A stretch of 40,092 nt of DNA from Chlorobiota bacterium (GTDB lineage Bacteria; Bacteroidota; Ignavibacteria; Tepidaquicellales; OLB5): NCBI GenBank assembly GCA_022616535.1, contig JAKEEM010000061.1:1-40092 (forward strand). The letters are read 5' to 3'. How positions within the stretch are numbered: the first letter of the stretch is position 1; the number at the start of each line of letters is the position of its first letter. The notes under the pieces are model-generated. The model was not told where the DNA came from. It was given only the letters and a program-made list of their open reading frames with translations, and searched no databases. Shown here in pieces: positions 17,361 to 26,601 of the stretch. The translations under genes and the position numbers were made by a program.

Positions 17361-17623
17361 AACTTTTAAATGATTTTACAAAAAATATTATCCAAACATT
17401 GAGCAACTCTATATATTTTTGAAAGTCGAGTTTTATTTATTTTTTCATAAAATATTTTAAGAATTTGAGCCATTCCATTATTTAATTTCCTAAATCAAGC
17501 AACATTTGCTAAAAATTCTACTTGCACGGAAGAAATTTAAGTATTAAATTGTCACAAAGCCCTTCAAAGAAATTGACTAAAAGGAGGCAATTCCTAAATG
17601 TTAATTCCAGCCGGAAAATAATT

Positions 17624-18835
17624 ATGAAAACAATCGCATTAATTACCTTAGCTTTATTTCTTTTTGTTAAGGCGGTGAACGCCCAATGGGTGCAAATTGC
17701 TACGATTGGCAACAATGACCTGCGCGGTGTAAAGTTTTTTAATGAACACACTGGTATTGTAGTTGGGCAGGGTGGCATTTGGCGTTCAACAAACAGCGGA
17801 GTGAACTGGACACAAGTATTACCTGAACAAAATTTGAATGCACTTTCCTTTTATGATATTAACAATGGTTTTGTTGTAGGAGATACTGGAAAAATTTACA
17901 GGACATATGATAATGGTTTAACGTGGCCACGTTTAGGAATTGGAATTACCACTAATAACCTTTATGGCGTATCATTTTCTACAATGAATCGATGTCACGC
18001 AGCTGGAGTGGGCGGAATTATAATGAGAACTTTAAACGGAGGCACTACTTGGAGTACTTTATTTTGGTCAGGGCAAGATATTTATTCTGTAATTATGAAT
18101 TATGATGGAGTCGGACTTACATTTGGAAGTGCTAATAATGAGGTAATTATAAGCACAGCCAATGGAGGAACAAATTGGCTAACAATACTGAATTCTCCGG
18201 GGAATAATTGTTATGACGGAACTTTTTTAAATAATACCGCAAATGTTTTAGTTATAGGAAATAATGGTAGAATAAGAAAGACAACAAATTATGGTTTGAA
18301 CTGGTCATTTCCTCAATCCAACGTTTCTGTAAATTTAAACGCCGTTACATTTATAAATGCCAGTGAAGCATATATTGTTGGAAATTCAGGAGTAATTATT
18401 AAGTCAACAGATGTAGGAGTGAACTGGACAAGCCAAACATCAGGGACGACAAGCAATCTCAAGGATATATCTTTTATTAATCAGCAAATTGGATGGACAG
18501 TAGGTAACAATGGTACAGTATTGAGAATAGGAATACCTGTTAGTATCACGAAGACAGGTGAGGTGTTGCCAAATGAATTTAGGTTATATCAAAACTATCC
18601 TAATCCATTCAACTCTGAAACGAAAATAAAATTTGCCCTTCCAACTGATGATTTTATTGATATGAGTTTATATGATATAACTGGCAGAAAAGTAGAGGAT
18701 TTGCTTAGTAAATTCCTTAAAGCAGGCTTTTATGAGATACATTTATCGGGTAATAATTTTTCAAGCGGAATATTTTTTTGTAGAACCAACGGGCAATCAC
18801 ATAATGGAATAATAAAATTAATCTTGATAAAATAG
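17624..18835 (+). CDS. YCF48/BNR-repeat secreted protein with T9SS sorting domain, copy 1
   Basis: A 403-aa exported protein. The ATG at 17624 is preferred over an upstream in-frame TTG because it begins a good signal peptide (MKTIALITLALFLFVKAVNAQ). The body is a run of about seven 40-45-aa repeats of the form GVKFFNEHTGIVVGQGGIW-RSTNSGVNWTQ, the beta-propeller pattern of YCF48/BNR proteins. In the photosystem assembly factor these bind other proteins; here the ligand is unknown. The last 80 residues form a T9SS sorting domain (YQNYPNPFNSETKIKF ... SGIFFCR ... IIKLILIK), so it should reach the cell surface or medium. The first 60 mature residues are nearly identical to the copy at 26602; later repeats diverge. 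Confidence 0.87.
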   Translation: MKTIALITLALFLFVKAVNAQWVQIATIGNNDLRGVKFFNEHTGIVVGQGGIWRSTNSGVNWTQVLPEQNLNALSFYDINNGFVVGDTGKIYRTYDNGLTWPRLGIGITTNNLYGVSFSTMNRCHAAGVGGIIMRTLNGGTTWSTLFWSGQDIYSVIMNYDGVGLTFGSANNEVIISTANGGTNWLTILNSPGNNCYDGTFLNNTANVLVIGNNGRIRKTTNYGLNWSFPQSNVSVNLNAVTFINASEAYIVGNSGVIIKSTDVGVNWTSQTSGTTSNLKDISFINQQIGWTVGNNGTVLRIGIPVSITKTGEVLPNEFRLYQNYPNPFNSETKIKFALPTDDFIDMSLYDITGRKVEDLLSKFLKAGFYEIHLSGNNFSSGIFFCRTNGQSHNGIIKLILIK

Positions 18836-18855
18836 TCTTAATTAGTTAAGAACGT

Positions 18856-18876
18856 AAAGTTTTTCCTAAACTTTTT
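18856..18876 (+). terminator. Weak hairpin terminator candidate
   Basis: AAAGTTT (18856-18862) and AAACTTT (18868-18874) form a 7-bp AT-rich stem with a 5-nt loop followed by TT and A-runs, 20 bp after the YCF48 gene. It may attenuate transcription into the lipoprotein gene. Confidence 0.4.
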
Positions 18877-18928
18877 AAAAAAAAATTAAAATTTAAAGTT
18901 AGAGTTAAAAACTAAAGGAGTAGAAAAA

Positions 18929-20503
18929 ATGAAATTAAAAGATTTTTCAATAATATTTTATTTTGTTATGGCATTTTTTTTAATTGCTTGCGATAGTAAA
19001 CTTCCTGTGGTTGATCCACCTGTTGTAATTCCTGCCTGTGTAGGGGGAGAAAAACAATGGACGAGTTTAACGGATGTTATGGGAGAAGATTGGACAGAAT
19101 TTAATGTTATTTTTGATAACGGAGGTGTAAATCCAACATTTCCTTTCTTGAAAAAAGGAAGAATCAATATTGGATATGGAAGCGTTCGGAAAGGAACGGT
19201 TCCTTATTCGATTCCACAGGGTAGTACCAGTGAAGATGGTTTTAATCAAGCTTGTGAAAATTTAAGTAATCAATATAGAGGTCCTTTTTTAAATTATGTA
19301 ATGGGTATGGATCGTTTTCTTTATCTTCCCCTAGGATACGAAGGAGTGGTAGGCTGGTCAAATGGACCCAATCACCCTGAGAATTATAGTAACTGGAGCT
19401 TTATTTTTTCAGGTAAGATACAAAGTACACACGGTAAAGAAGAAGAGGGACAAGAAGTTGTAGAATGGTGCTATGTCCACGAGGTGGGGCATCAAATAGC
19501 TATTACGGATCATGGGCCACATACCGGTAACGATGCTGATCATTGTATTATGCAGGGAGAATATGAATCAGGTATTCTTTCCAGATTTCAATTTTGTGAC
19601 AGACATATATGTATAATGTATAACCAATTTAACGATTACCTTGAAAAACTAAATAGCAATTTTTCATGCGAAATCAGTTTAGACAAAGCTCAATATATTG
19701 AAGGCGAGGCGGTTTGGGCAAGCCTTAAAGTAAAAAACGAAAGCTCAAAGCGCGATTCTTTGCCATACCTTGTAGGTAGTTTTTTAATTGGTGAAAGAAT
19801 GAAAGTAACGAATGAATCTGGTAAGGTTTCGTCTTATCACGGTTCTTCCGGACCACTTTTAACAACACCTTATAGGCATTTTATGCCATATGAGGATACA
19901 ACCTTTCACATTGAACTTAGCAATAACTTCGGTTTTGAATATGAAATCAACTCATATGATTATGGAAGAATGATTTCTTATTTCCCTCCGGGTAATTATA
20001 CTGTTCAATTTATTCTTAACGAGGCAGGGTTAATGAGCAATGCAGTCAGCTTTACTGTTACGGCACCTAACGAAGCTGAATCTACAAGGTTGGCTGAGCT
20101 AAGAACCATATATGGAATCAAGGAAAGAAAAGAGAGAATAGAAAAATATCACAGTTTTATAGAAAATAATAAAGGTAGTGTTTATATCCCACAGACTGTT
20201 TGGGTTATGAACTTTTGTTATGGTGTTTTATATCTGGGAGGAATGCGATTGGATGATAAAATCATACAAGTAAATAAATATTTTTTAGATAATTATTCTA
20301 ATTCTTTTTATTCTTCATTAGTAATACACACGATTTGGCGATATGAATACCAACAGACTAAAAGCGAAACAATTGCAAATAGAACATTGAAAGAAATAAT
20401 ACAAAAACACTCAGGAACTTTTGCAGCTAAAATGGCTGATTGGTGGCTAAATTCAAAAGAACCTTCTTTAAAAGATTTAGAACCTGAATCTAAAAAGAAA
20501 TAA
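18929..20503 (+). CDS. Metzincin-like metalloprotease lipoprotein, copy 1
   Basis: A 524-aa lipoprotein (lipobox LIAC, Cys21). Residues about 120-230 form a zinc-protease core: YVHEVGHQIAITDHGPH with HEVGH at 184-188 and further candidate ligands Asp194/His195, then HCIMQG (205-210), which looks like the Met-turn of metzincins. The order HExxH, a third ligand about six residues on, then the Met-turn supports a secreted or surface zinc peptidase; the target is unknown. From about residue 250 comes an immunoglobulin-like strand-rich domain (SLDKAQYIEGEAVWASLKVKN ... FPPGNYTVQFIL), then a helical tail. The start has AAAGGAG 11 bp upstream. Its stop overlaps an ATG of the giant T9SS gene by one base. 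The homologue at 27841-29813 is split into two ORFs. Confidence 0.82.
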   Translation: MKLKDFSIIFYFVMAFFLIACDSKLPVVDPPVVIPACVGGEKQWTSLTDVMGEDWTEFNVIFDNGGVNPTFPFLKKGRINIGYGSVRKGTVPYSIPQGSTSEDGFNQACENLSNQYRGPFLNYVMGMDRFLYLPLGYEGVVGWSNGPNHPENYSNWSFIFSGKIQSTHGKEEEGQEVVEWCYVHEVGHQIAITDHGPHTGNDADHCIMQGEYESGILSRFQFCDRHICIMYNQFNDYLEKLNSNFSCEISLDKAQYIEGEAVWASLKVKNESSKRDSLPYLVGSFLIGERMKVTNESGKVSSYHGSSGPLLTTPYRHFMPYEDTTFHIELSNNFGFEYEINSYDYGRMISYFPPGNYTVQFILNEAGLMSNAVSFTVTAPNEAESTRLAELRTIYGIKERKERIEKYHSFIENNKGSVYIPQTVWVMNFCYGVLYLGGMRLDDKIIQVNKYFLDNYSNSFYSSLVIHTIWRYEYQQTKSETIANRTLKEIIQKHSGTFAAKMADWWLNSKEPSLKDLEPESKKK

Positions 20504-20526
20504 TGGCAAATTTGAAAGGAATTATA

Positions 20527-23500
20527 ATGTCTAAATTAAAATTAATTTTAATTTCAACTGCTGTATTATTATTTGTATATTTGACTCACCCACTTAGTCC
20601 AGTAAGACAAGAGAAACTGAAGGAAAAGATGAATTTAAGAAAACCAGTTAAGTTAGATGAGGAAACAATGATAAAAATCGCTATCGCACAGTTAACCCAA
20701 GGGTTCGGAGAGTCTTTTAAATATCTCAGAGAACTTGAGGCAGGCAAGTATAGAATGAAGAAAAATAGTGAATATACACTAATTGAAGTTTTAAATCAGG
20801 AGGGTAATATCAAAGACTCATTTAAATTGAATTATATAACAAGCACTGAGGGTATTGTTAGTCTTGTTTTAAATGAGGAAGATTATCAACAATTAATCAG
20901 CTTCAAAAATAAAAGCAAAGTTAGAGAGAATGAGTTGCCCTCAAATTTTCCAGAGGTATTTAATAATATTTTATGGGATCAAGAAATTTTAAGATATGAC
21001 GAGGAGTATACTTTAGGGAAAATTTTTAATAGAGTGATAGCTTTGGATAAAACAGTGAACCAGTATGAGCTTGGCTCTGTTGTTTTTTATGATATAGACG
21101 ATGGAATTCTTATCCCTTATGATGATGGACAAGGAGCAAAATTACTAATATCGGATGGCGGATGGAGTAGCATTATGCAATTCGATGCAAGAAACACAAC
21201 CCAAATTAATTCGTATGGTTCTTTTGGAACGGGAAATAATAATTTCATTTTCAACAACGGAATTACGTTTGGACGGAGTTACTCACAAGGAGATGATGTT
21301 ATTTACCCGGTTTATATAGCTGACGTAGGTAATAACAGAATAATACTAATCGACTATGTCATAAATGAAGATAATGGAGCTGGATATTTCAATAGCAGTA
21401 CATTTTCAGTTTTTGTTGATAACCTTAAAAGTCCTTTTGATATATCTTACTTTTTTGCCACACAAGATGCTAACGACAAACTTTGGGTCAGTGAAGCGTC
21501 AGCTCGTCAACCAGCATTAACTTGTATTTCAAAAAGTGGCGAAATTGTACAAAGAGTAAAAGGATATAAATACGGTACATCAGGTGATAGTTTGCTTAAG
21601 GAATTCTCTCTCCCGAGATTATGCACATATAATTCTTTTGGAGCTCTGGTTTTTATAGACAATAAACGGAATGTTGTTGTTCCGTGTAAACTAGATACTA
21701 ACGGGTTTGCTACCATATATACTAATCAAAATGGAGATACAATAATTCAGTCTTATATTGAGCTAATTACTTTTCCTCAAGATTATCCTGTAACGTCAGT
21801 AAACATACAGAGAACATCATATGGAACTGGCTGGTACCCTTATCTGTGGATTACAACAAAGAATGAGGGAAATAATATTGCGATGGTTCATGCCTTTGCA
21901 TTGAATAGCAATGCCAATTGGGCTTATCTAGGTTCGGCTGATAGACCTAGAAATACAAGTTATTATTTCCGTGATTTGACAAACACGTTTTCTACAAATC
22001 ACTACTTTGATTTTTTTACATCTGAGATATGGACTGATGCCTATGGGCTTAGAAGATTTTTACCGTTTATAGAAATAAGAGATGATTATGTAGAATCATA
22101 TTGTATTGATAGTACGGATAGGTTATTGTGGAAAGCGGGCTTTACAAATGAGTGCTGGATTAAAGTTTGGGCAGAACGAAAAGTGAATTCTACGACTTGG
22201 GAGCAAGTAGCGATTAAGGAAATTGAAGGAAGTGTAAAACCCCCAAATACATATGAGGCAGTAATTTGGAGATTGAAAGGATATACCGCTATTTCTGGCG
22301 AAGACCCAATCGATATAAAGCTAAATATTCCTCTTAAAGACTACGTATTAGGTGGTAGTGTGAGATTACATGCAAGACTATATCCTGAGTATTTTGATTA
22401 TAATAATTTGAATCAATATGACCAGTATATACCGAGAGATTACGAAGTTGATGTCTTAAAAACCTGTTTACCCAAGCCCGGCGGCTGTCCATTCCTCTAC
22501 GTTAGAGACGAAAACCTTGATTACACAGTCGATAATAATCTCCTCCACCGCTCAGAGTTTACCCCAGGTGATATAACTGATGTTTATAAACTTCAAGTTA
22601 CTCCCTCAACTAGTGATAACAAGGTCGAGGTTTACCTAGTCGAAAACGAGGATGATTTAGGCTACATAGGCCAAGTCAAAATGTATGCTGTGGACTATCC
22701 AGATGACAAACGGCTCGCTATAACCGAAGATAACCAAATTGTAGTATACGATTCAGTTACAGTAAAAGCCGCTGACACCGTCTTGCTTAACGGCAATGAT
22801 ATTACTCCCAAGGTTCACTACCACCAACCAAACACTCCGGTAGACGGTTCAGCAGGAGACTATTTGCTTGCAAAATTTAACTATTTAACCCCACTTGTAA
22901 GAAATAACAAAAACAAAGATGTGAGAGGCAATTCTAAATCTTCACAAATCAACGATGCGAAAACAGGCAGAAATGAAAACACGAGTAAAGACAGTCAGAG
23001 TAATAATAAAGACAGGCAAAGTAATAATGAAAGAGCGAAGAGCATTGTCCCGCAGGGATGGTTACCCAAAACAAGCTCACGTGAAGGCGGGTTTCCTATT
23101 GCCTTTATAGCTGAATTAAGAAACGTAACCAATCCGGTTCCCGGTGTTAAAGACACAGCAGGTTACTTGACCGCTTACTCAATAACAGGTTCGCTCTTTT
23201 CCAGTCCATTTGCACGCAGGGAGCTAAGTTCTGTTGTTGTCCTGTCGCTCTTTGCCTCAGGGGATTTAGTAGACAGTCTTGAAATAGACTGGCAAAGCGC
23301 ATATAATCTGAAAAAACTTGGGATAGCAACTCTGGATTACAATAACTTTACAGCTAGGGAAATGTCCCTTGCAGAGGGTAAATACATAACTTTGACTGTT
23401 GATAGTAACATTACTACAATCCTAACAAGCATTGACGGCGAATACGGTGAGGTTAATTCATCGGCACTTTTAAAATTACAGTTCGATGCTTCTCAGCTTC

Positions 23501-23871
23501 CTCCTATTTCCTCTAACTATAAAAGGGAGTATGTTATAGAGGTAACCGGAAATTATGTAAACGGCGATGGTGATTCACCGTTAAGGGTTAAGACGGAATT
23601 ACCTTTGACTTACAGACTATCACAAAATTATCCAAATCCATTTAACCCTATTACAAAGATTAATTACGAACTTCCCAAAAACAGCCGTGTTAACTTAGTG
23701 GTTTATGACATTCTCGGCAGGGAAGTAATACGGCTTGTTAATAATGAAGTCAAGGAAGCTGGACGTTATACGGCTACATTTGATGCTCTTAACTTTGCTT
23801 CCGGAGTTTATTTCTATAGAATCGAAGCAGGTAATTTTGTTCAAAGCAGGAAAATGGTTTTGATAAAGTAA
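20527..23871 (+). CDS. Giant T9SS-secreted protein, copy 1
   Basis: A protein of 1114 aa from ATG 20527, chosen for its AAAGGA Shine-Dalgarno and because it begins the signal peptide (MSKLKLILISTAVLLFVYL); an in-frame ATG at 20503 would add eight residues. The N-terminal two thirds contain NHL-like strands (ISDGGWSSIMQFD, PVYIADVGNNRIILIDY) suggesting a propeller. At about residue 645 a very conserved part begins (CLPKPGGCPFLYVRDENL), followed by a charged, Asn/Lys/Ser-rich linker (about 798-850). The T9SS sorting domain ends the protein (LSQNYPNPFNPITKINYELP ... SGVYFYRIEAGNFVQSRKMVLIK). It follows the metalloprotease without a gap, so protease and giant protein are very likely made together. 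Function is unknown; surface adhesion or polymer binding are guesses. Confidence 0.85.
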   Translation: MSKLKLILISTAVLLFVYLTHPLSPVRQEKLKEKMNLRKPVKLDEETMIKIAIAQLTQGFGESFKYLRELEAGKYRMKKNSEYTLIEVLNQEGNIKDSFKLNYITSTEGIVSLVLNEEDYQQLISFKNKSKVRENELPSNFPEVFNNILWDQEILRYDEEYTLGKIFNRVIALDKTVNQYELGSVVFYDIDDGILIPYDDGQGAKLLISDGGWSSIMQFDARNTTQINSYGSFGTGNNNFIFNNGITFGRSYSQGDDVIYPVYIADVGNNRIILIDYVINEDNGAGYFNSSTFSVFVDNLKSPFDISYFFATQDANDKLWVSEASARQPALTCISKSGEIVQRVKGYKYGTSGDSLLKEFSLPRLCTYNSFGALVFIDNKRNVVVPCKLDTNGFATIYTNQNGDTIIQSYIELITFPQDYPVTSVNIQRTSYGTGWYPYLWITTKNEGNNIAMVHAFALNSNANWAYLGSADRPRNTSYYFRDLTNTFSTNHYFDFFTSEIWTDAYGLRRFLPFIEIRDDYVESYCIDSTDRLLWKAGFTNECWIKVWAERKVNSTTWEQVAIKEIEGSVKPPNTYEAVIWRLKGYTAISGEDPIDIKLNIPLKDYVLGGSVRLHARLYPEYFDYNNLNQYDQYIPRDYEVDVLKTCLPKPGGCPFLYVRDENLDYTVDNNLLHRSEFTPGDITDVYKLQVTPSTSDNKVEVYLVENEDDLGYIGQVKMYAVDYPDDKRLAITEDNQIVVYDSVTVKAADTVLLNGNDITPKVHYHQPNTPVDGSAGDYLLAKFNYLTPLVRNNKNKDVRGNSKSSQINDAKTGRNENTSKDSQSNNKDRQSNNERAKSIVPQGWLPKTSSREGGFPIAFIAELRNVTNPVPGVKDTAGYLTAYSITGSLFSSPFARRELSSVVVLSLFASGDLVDSLEIDWQSAYNLKKLGIATLDYNNFTAREMSLAEGKYITLTVDSNITTILTSIDGEYGEVNSSALLKLQFDASQLPPISSNYKREYVIEVTGNYVNGDGDSPLRVKTELPLTYRLSQNYPNPFNPITKINYELPKNSRVNLVVYDILGREVIRLVNNEVKEAGRYTATFDALNFASGVYFYRIEAGNFVQSRKMVLIK

Positions 23872-23883
23872 CAATACAGGAGA

Positions 23884-23978
23884 TTTAAAGCGGGCAGGTG
23901 AAACCCAAATAAGATGAACACTTCTTATTTGACCAAGTTCCGGTAGGGAAACTCAAGGTGAAGCCTGCCCGCTTAAAA
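23884..23978 (+). ncRNA. Conserved structured element after giant T9SS gene, copy 1
   Basis: An outer stem AAGCGGGCAGG (23888-23898) pairs perfectly with CCTGCCCGCTT (23964-23974). Inside it, CAAATAAGA (23906-23914) pairs with TCTTATTTG (23923-23931), and a core CCGGTAGGGA (23940-23949) follows. The inner stem and core recur at 33320-33380 after the second giant gene with different loop lengths. No T-run follows, so it is not a plain terminator. It may be a 3'-UTR RNA, a small ncRNA or a DNA recombination site; I match it to no known family. Strand is assumed from the upstream gene. Confidence 0.55.
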
Positions 23979-24055
23979 TTGCGAAACCCTAAATCATTAG
24001 TATTTTTAAAAACAAGTCTACATATTTTCATTAACTAATATTAACCATAGGTTAA

Positions 24056-24772
24056 TTGGAAAAGAAAATTAAATTTAGTTGGGTGGCGTTTGATTCTGCG
24101 GTGCTTCAATCCGGTATCGAGCAGAGTTTTACTTTTTTCAATTCCGAAACTAATATTGGAGAAAATGAAGTTCGCAAGTGGGAAAATGATTTCCTAAATT
24201 TATTGATTAAAAAAAGTAGTTTTAGAGAACTCTTACTAGGTGAGTTGTTCCTACCATTCACTACGAAATTTTTTACTCACATTAGGCAGCCTTTTATAAC
24301 TTATCATAATCATAAACCCGGCGATATAGACCTTCTGTTGGTTGACCCGTATAAACCAGAGTCGGCAATAGCTATTGAATGCAAAAAAGTTAATGTTACA
24401 ACGAGCATAGGTTCAGAAAGCGTTAATAAGCGAGAAAAAATAAGAAATGCTGTTAGTCAAGTAAAAGGTTTAATTGGTATGGGTTTTTCAAAGGTATATT
24501 TGATGGTTTTAATTGGGTCATATGGGGCTGATAAATTAGATGTGAACTATCTATACAGGGGGATAAGAGACGAAAGTTTTAAAAAGGTATATAACTTTCC
24601 AGACAGAGAGTATTTAGACGACAGAGCGGGGATTATCTTTGTTGAGATTGTTCAGCCAACAGGTGTTTCGATTAATTACAGAGGTGTATTTTTAGTGGGT
24701 ATAGATAGGTATGCCCAAGAACAAGCACAACCAAAGGACATTACTTTAAAAATAAAATCATTACTAACTTAA
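24056..24772 (+). CDS. PD-(D/E)XK nuclease-like protein
   Basis: A 238-aa soluble protein with the signature of the PD-(D/E)XK nuclease fold: an early Glu63 (LLGELFLPF), then KPGDIDLLLVD (Asp90/Asp92) and AIAIECKKVN (Glu108, Lys110), i.e. D-x15-E-x-K on consecutive strands. Such proteins are found among restriction enzymes and other defence nucleases. The latter half (SQVKGLIGMGFSKVYLMVLIGSYG) looks like the continuing alpha/beta core. It starts with TTG at 24056, for lack of a nearby ATG; no strong Shine-Dalgarno. The next gene follows after 39 bp and probably belongs to it. It lies exactly between the two copies of the large cassette. Substrate and exact family are unknown. Confidence 0.65.
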   Translation: MEKKIKFSWVAFDSAVLQSGIEQSFTFFNSETNIGENEVRKWENDFLNLLIKKSSFRELLLGELFLPFTTKFFTHIRQPFITYHNHKPGDIDLLLVDPYKPESAIAIECKKVNVTTSIGSESVNKREKIRNAVSQVKGLIGMGFSKVYLMVLIGSYGADKLDVNYLYRGIRDESFKKVYNFPDREYLDDRAGIIFVEIVQPTGVSINYRGVFLVGIDRYAQEQAQPKDITLKIKSLLT

Positions 24773-24811
24773 ACGTTATTGCATAACTTTTAAACCACTT
24801 AGCCGTTCATA

Positions 24812-25312
24812 ATGATATTTTTTAAAACTAAAATAACACAAGAGCAATTAGCCTTAGGCGTATTCAATTTTGTAAAAAATGCTGATTTGGAAAAAATAGC
24901 TCAATCAATATTTTCAAAAGAGATTTCCTCTAATCATCTAAAAAGATTTATTAGGGCGGAGCTATATATTATAATCTTGACAACAATTAAATACTATAAA
25001 GATAAGAACGCTGTAGTTCACTATTTACTTTATCTTATTTACGAGGAATTTTATTTAAACGAATATTCTTCATATGCCGAATTTCAAATTTTTTTCAATT
25101 CAGATTTTAAAGAGTTTCAAGAAATGATGGAAAAGGGTAAACGGATCGGTCAGGGCACCCTTTACGGTATTTCGTATTGGGTATTGAATGAACCTACCGG
25201 AGAAGTTGACCCGATTACACAAGTCAAAATTACAGAATACCTATTAATTTGCTTAGAGGAAATTAATAAAATGCATGAGAAATTCAGTAAGAGAATTAAA
25301 TTAATTGATTAG
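24812..25312 (+). CDS. Unrecognised 166-aa partner of the nuclease-like gene
   Basis: I do not recognise this protein. It is soluble and helical, without signal peptide. The N-terminal half is a run of amphipathic helices (ITQEQLALGVFNFVKNADLEKIAQSIF, HLKRFIRAELYIIILTTIKYY). A Gly-rich turn, GKRIGQGTLYGISYWVLNEPTGEVDP, lies near residues 110-135 and a final helix follows. It starts 39 bp after the nuclease-like gene in the same direction with no terminator between, so the two are probably one operon. It converges on the chimeric methyltransferase with only 46 bp between the ends. A role as specificity, immunity or accessory subunit for the nuclease is possible but only inferred from context. 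Confidence 0.55.
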   Translation: MIFFKTKITQEQLALGVFNFVKNADLEKIAQSIFSKEISSNHLKRFIRAELYIIILTTIKYYKDKNAVVHYLLYLIYEEFYLNEYSSYAEFQIFFNSDFKEFQEMMEKGKRIGQGTLYGISYWVLNEPTGEVDPITQVKITEYLLICLEEINKMHEKFSKRIKLID

Positions 25313-25358
25313 TGATATTGGACTATTTTTATTCTTTATCAGTAATATAAATAAAGTC

Positions 25359-26327
25359 TCAGTACTCATACAATATAAATATTTTAGAATCCTTTAAGCA
25401 ATTATACAATAAGAACTTGCTAATAATAATAGATATTTTATCTAAGTTAATTTTGGACTCAAGGAGTTTTTCTTTTAAAAGATAAATGGCTAAATTTATG
25501 TTGTCATCTGAAAGTAGACCGGTTATAATACCATCATAATAAATTAAAAGTTCGTAACTGTCGGCTTTTTGATATTTAGATAATATTTTCGCCTTATCTA
25601 AAATTCTTTTCGAGACAAGGTCGGCAAACATATGTTCAACAGCATCTCCTATTAAAGGTTTTTCTCCTCCTCTAAATTTAATCACTGGTTTCAATGTTCT
25701 TACGTATTCCTTTTCTAATTCTGTCTTCTCTAATTCAATCTCCCTATTGTTTGGGGAAGGGCTTGCTATATTATCTATTCTAAAAACTCTTCCATTTTCA
25801 TCAACATGCTTAAAAAATCTTTTCACATAATCATCATAACCTTGTGCGTCAAATGAGTATTGGCTGTTAAATGTATATTTTTCCCCTTTTGTGTAAAAAA
25901 ATATTGACTCAGTACATACGCCAAATTCATATGATTTGTGCTGAGTTTCACCTCTACCTGTTTTTCTTTTCCAAATAATTTCATTTTGAAAGTTATTGAA
26001 ATTAAAAATCTCATCAAGCATAATTTTAACGTAGTGGCTTGCGTGCCAGTCGCAATGGTAATAAAAGCTCCCCGTTTTCTTTAATACCCTGTAAAGCTGC
26101 AACACACGAGGTCTCATATAGTTTATATAAGCTTCGGCATCGCCGAACCTGTCCGTAAAAGCCCTTTTTTCCTGCACATCGCCCCAAAATGTTTCATAGT
26201 TACGGTTGCTGTTAAACGGCGGGTCTATATAAATAAGGTCAATCGATTCATCCGGTATTTCATCAAGCATTTTAAGGCAATCACCGCAGTAAATTGAGTG
26301 TGTTTTAAGCTGATGAGATTTCTTCAT
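25359..26327 (-). CDS. Truncated, chimeric DNA methyltransferase
   Basis: A 322-aa protein whose first 120 or so residues are nearly identical to the methyltransferase-endonuclease at 15722-17224 (IDPPFNSNRNYETFW, KKTGSFYYHCDWHASHYVKIM), including catalytic DPPF. The central target-recognition part then differs (TGRGETQHKSYEFGVCTESI). From about residue 200 on, the sequence (EIELEKTELEKEYVRTLKPVIKF ... YELLIYYDGIITGLL) is unrelated to copy 1. The AdoMet-binding motif DAFCGCGTT and the Mrr-like domain are absent. In beta-class enzymes that motif is C-terminal to DPPF, so this protein should be unable to methylate alone. I infer a recombination product that joined a methyltransferase head to another protein's tail. 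A separate tail-encoded function cannot be excluded. Confidence 0.75.
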   Translation of the reverse strand: MKKSHQLKTHSIYCGDCLKMLDEIPDESIDLIYIDPPFNSNRNYETFWGDVQEKRAFTDRFGDAEAYINYMRPRVLQLYRVLKKTGSFYYHCDWHASHYVKIMLDEIFNFNNFQNEIIWKRKTGRGETQHKSYEFGVCTESIFFYTKGEKYTFNSQYSFDAQGYDDYVKRFFKHVDENGRVFRIDNIASPSPNNREIELEKTELEKEYVRTLKPVIKFRGGEKPLIGDAVEHMFADLVSKRILDKAKILSKYQKADSYELLIYYDGIITGLLSDDNINLAIYLLKEKLLESKINLDKISIIISKFLLYNCLKDSKIFILYEY

Positions 26328-26365
26328 AAGTATTAAATATTAAGCACTACCAATTAATTTTGGCT

Positions 26366-26395
26366 AAAATAAAGCATTGTTAATTAAAGTTCTAT
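26366..26395. repeat. Intergenic block shared by both cassettes, copy 2
   Basis: Differs at one base from 17245-17274 and lies at the matching place upstream of the minus-strand methyltransferase. The flanking bases up to 26601 are AT-rich and do not keep the 17-bp tandem repeats of copy 1. Confidence 0.75.
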
Positions 26396-26601
26396 ACTTA
26401 AGACCTCCCCTACCCCTCACCTTTTTAGGACAATCCAACAAAAATTTCACCTAAATTTCTTCTAATTTTTGTTATTTTAATTAAATTTCTTACTTTCTGT
26501 CACATTTATAGCCCGACAATCGAAAAAATCGTTGGTTGAAATACTTAGTTTTAAAATATATTATTATATTTACAATAATTAAAACAAAACTCGGTTCTCT
26601 C

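Noticed and set aside
17522-17623. Upstream TTG start adding 34 residues to the YCF48 protein
   Set aside because: The extension would bury the signal peptide; the paralogue's signal peptide also begins at the inner ATG.
23884-23978. Calling the element after the giant gene a known riboswitch, an integron attC site or a simple terminator
   Set aside because: No known riboswitch core was recognised, the attC core pattern is not evident, no integron integrase is present, and there is no T-run after the stem.
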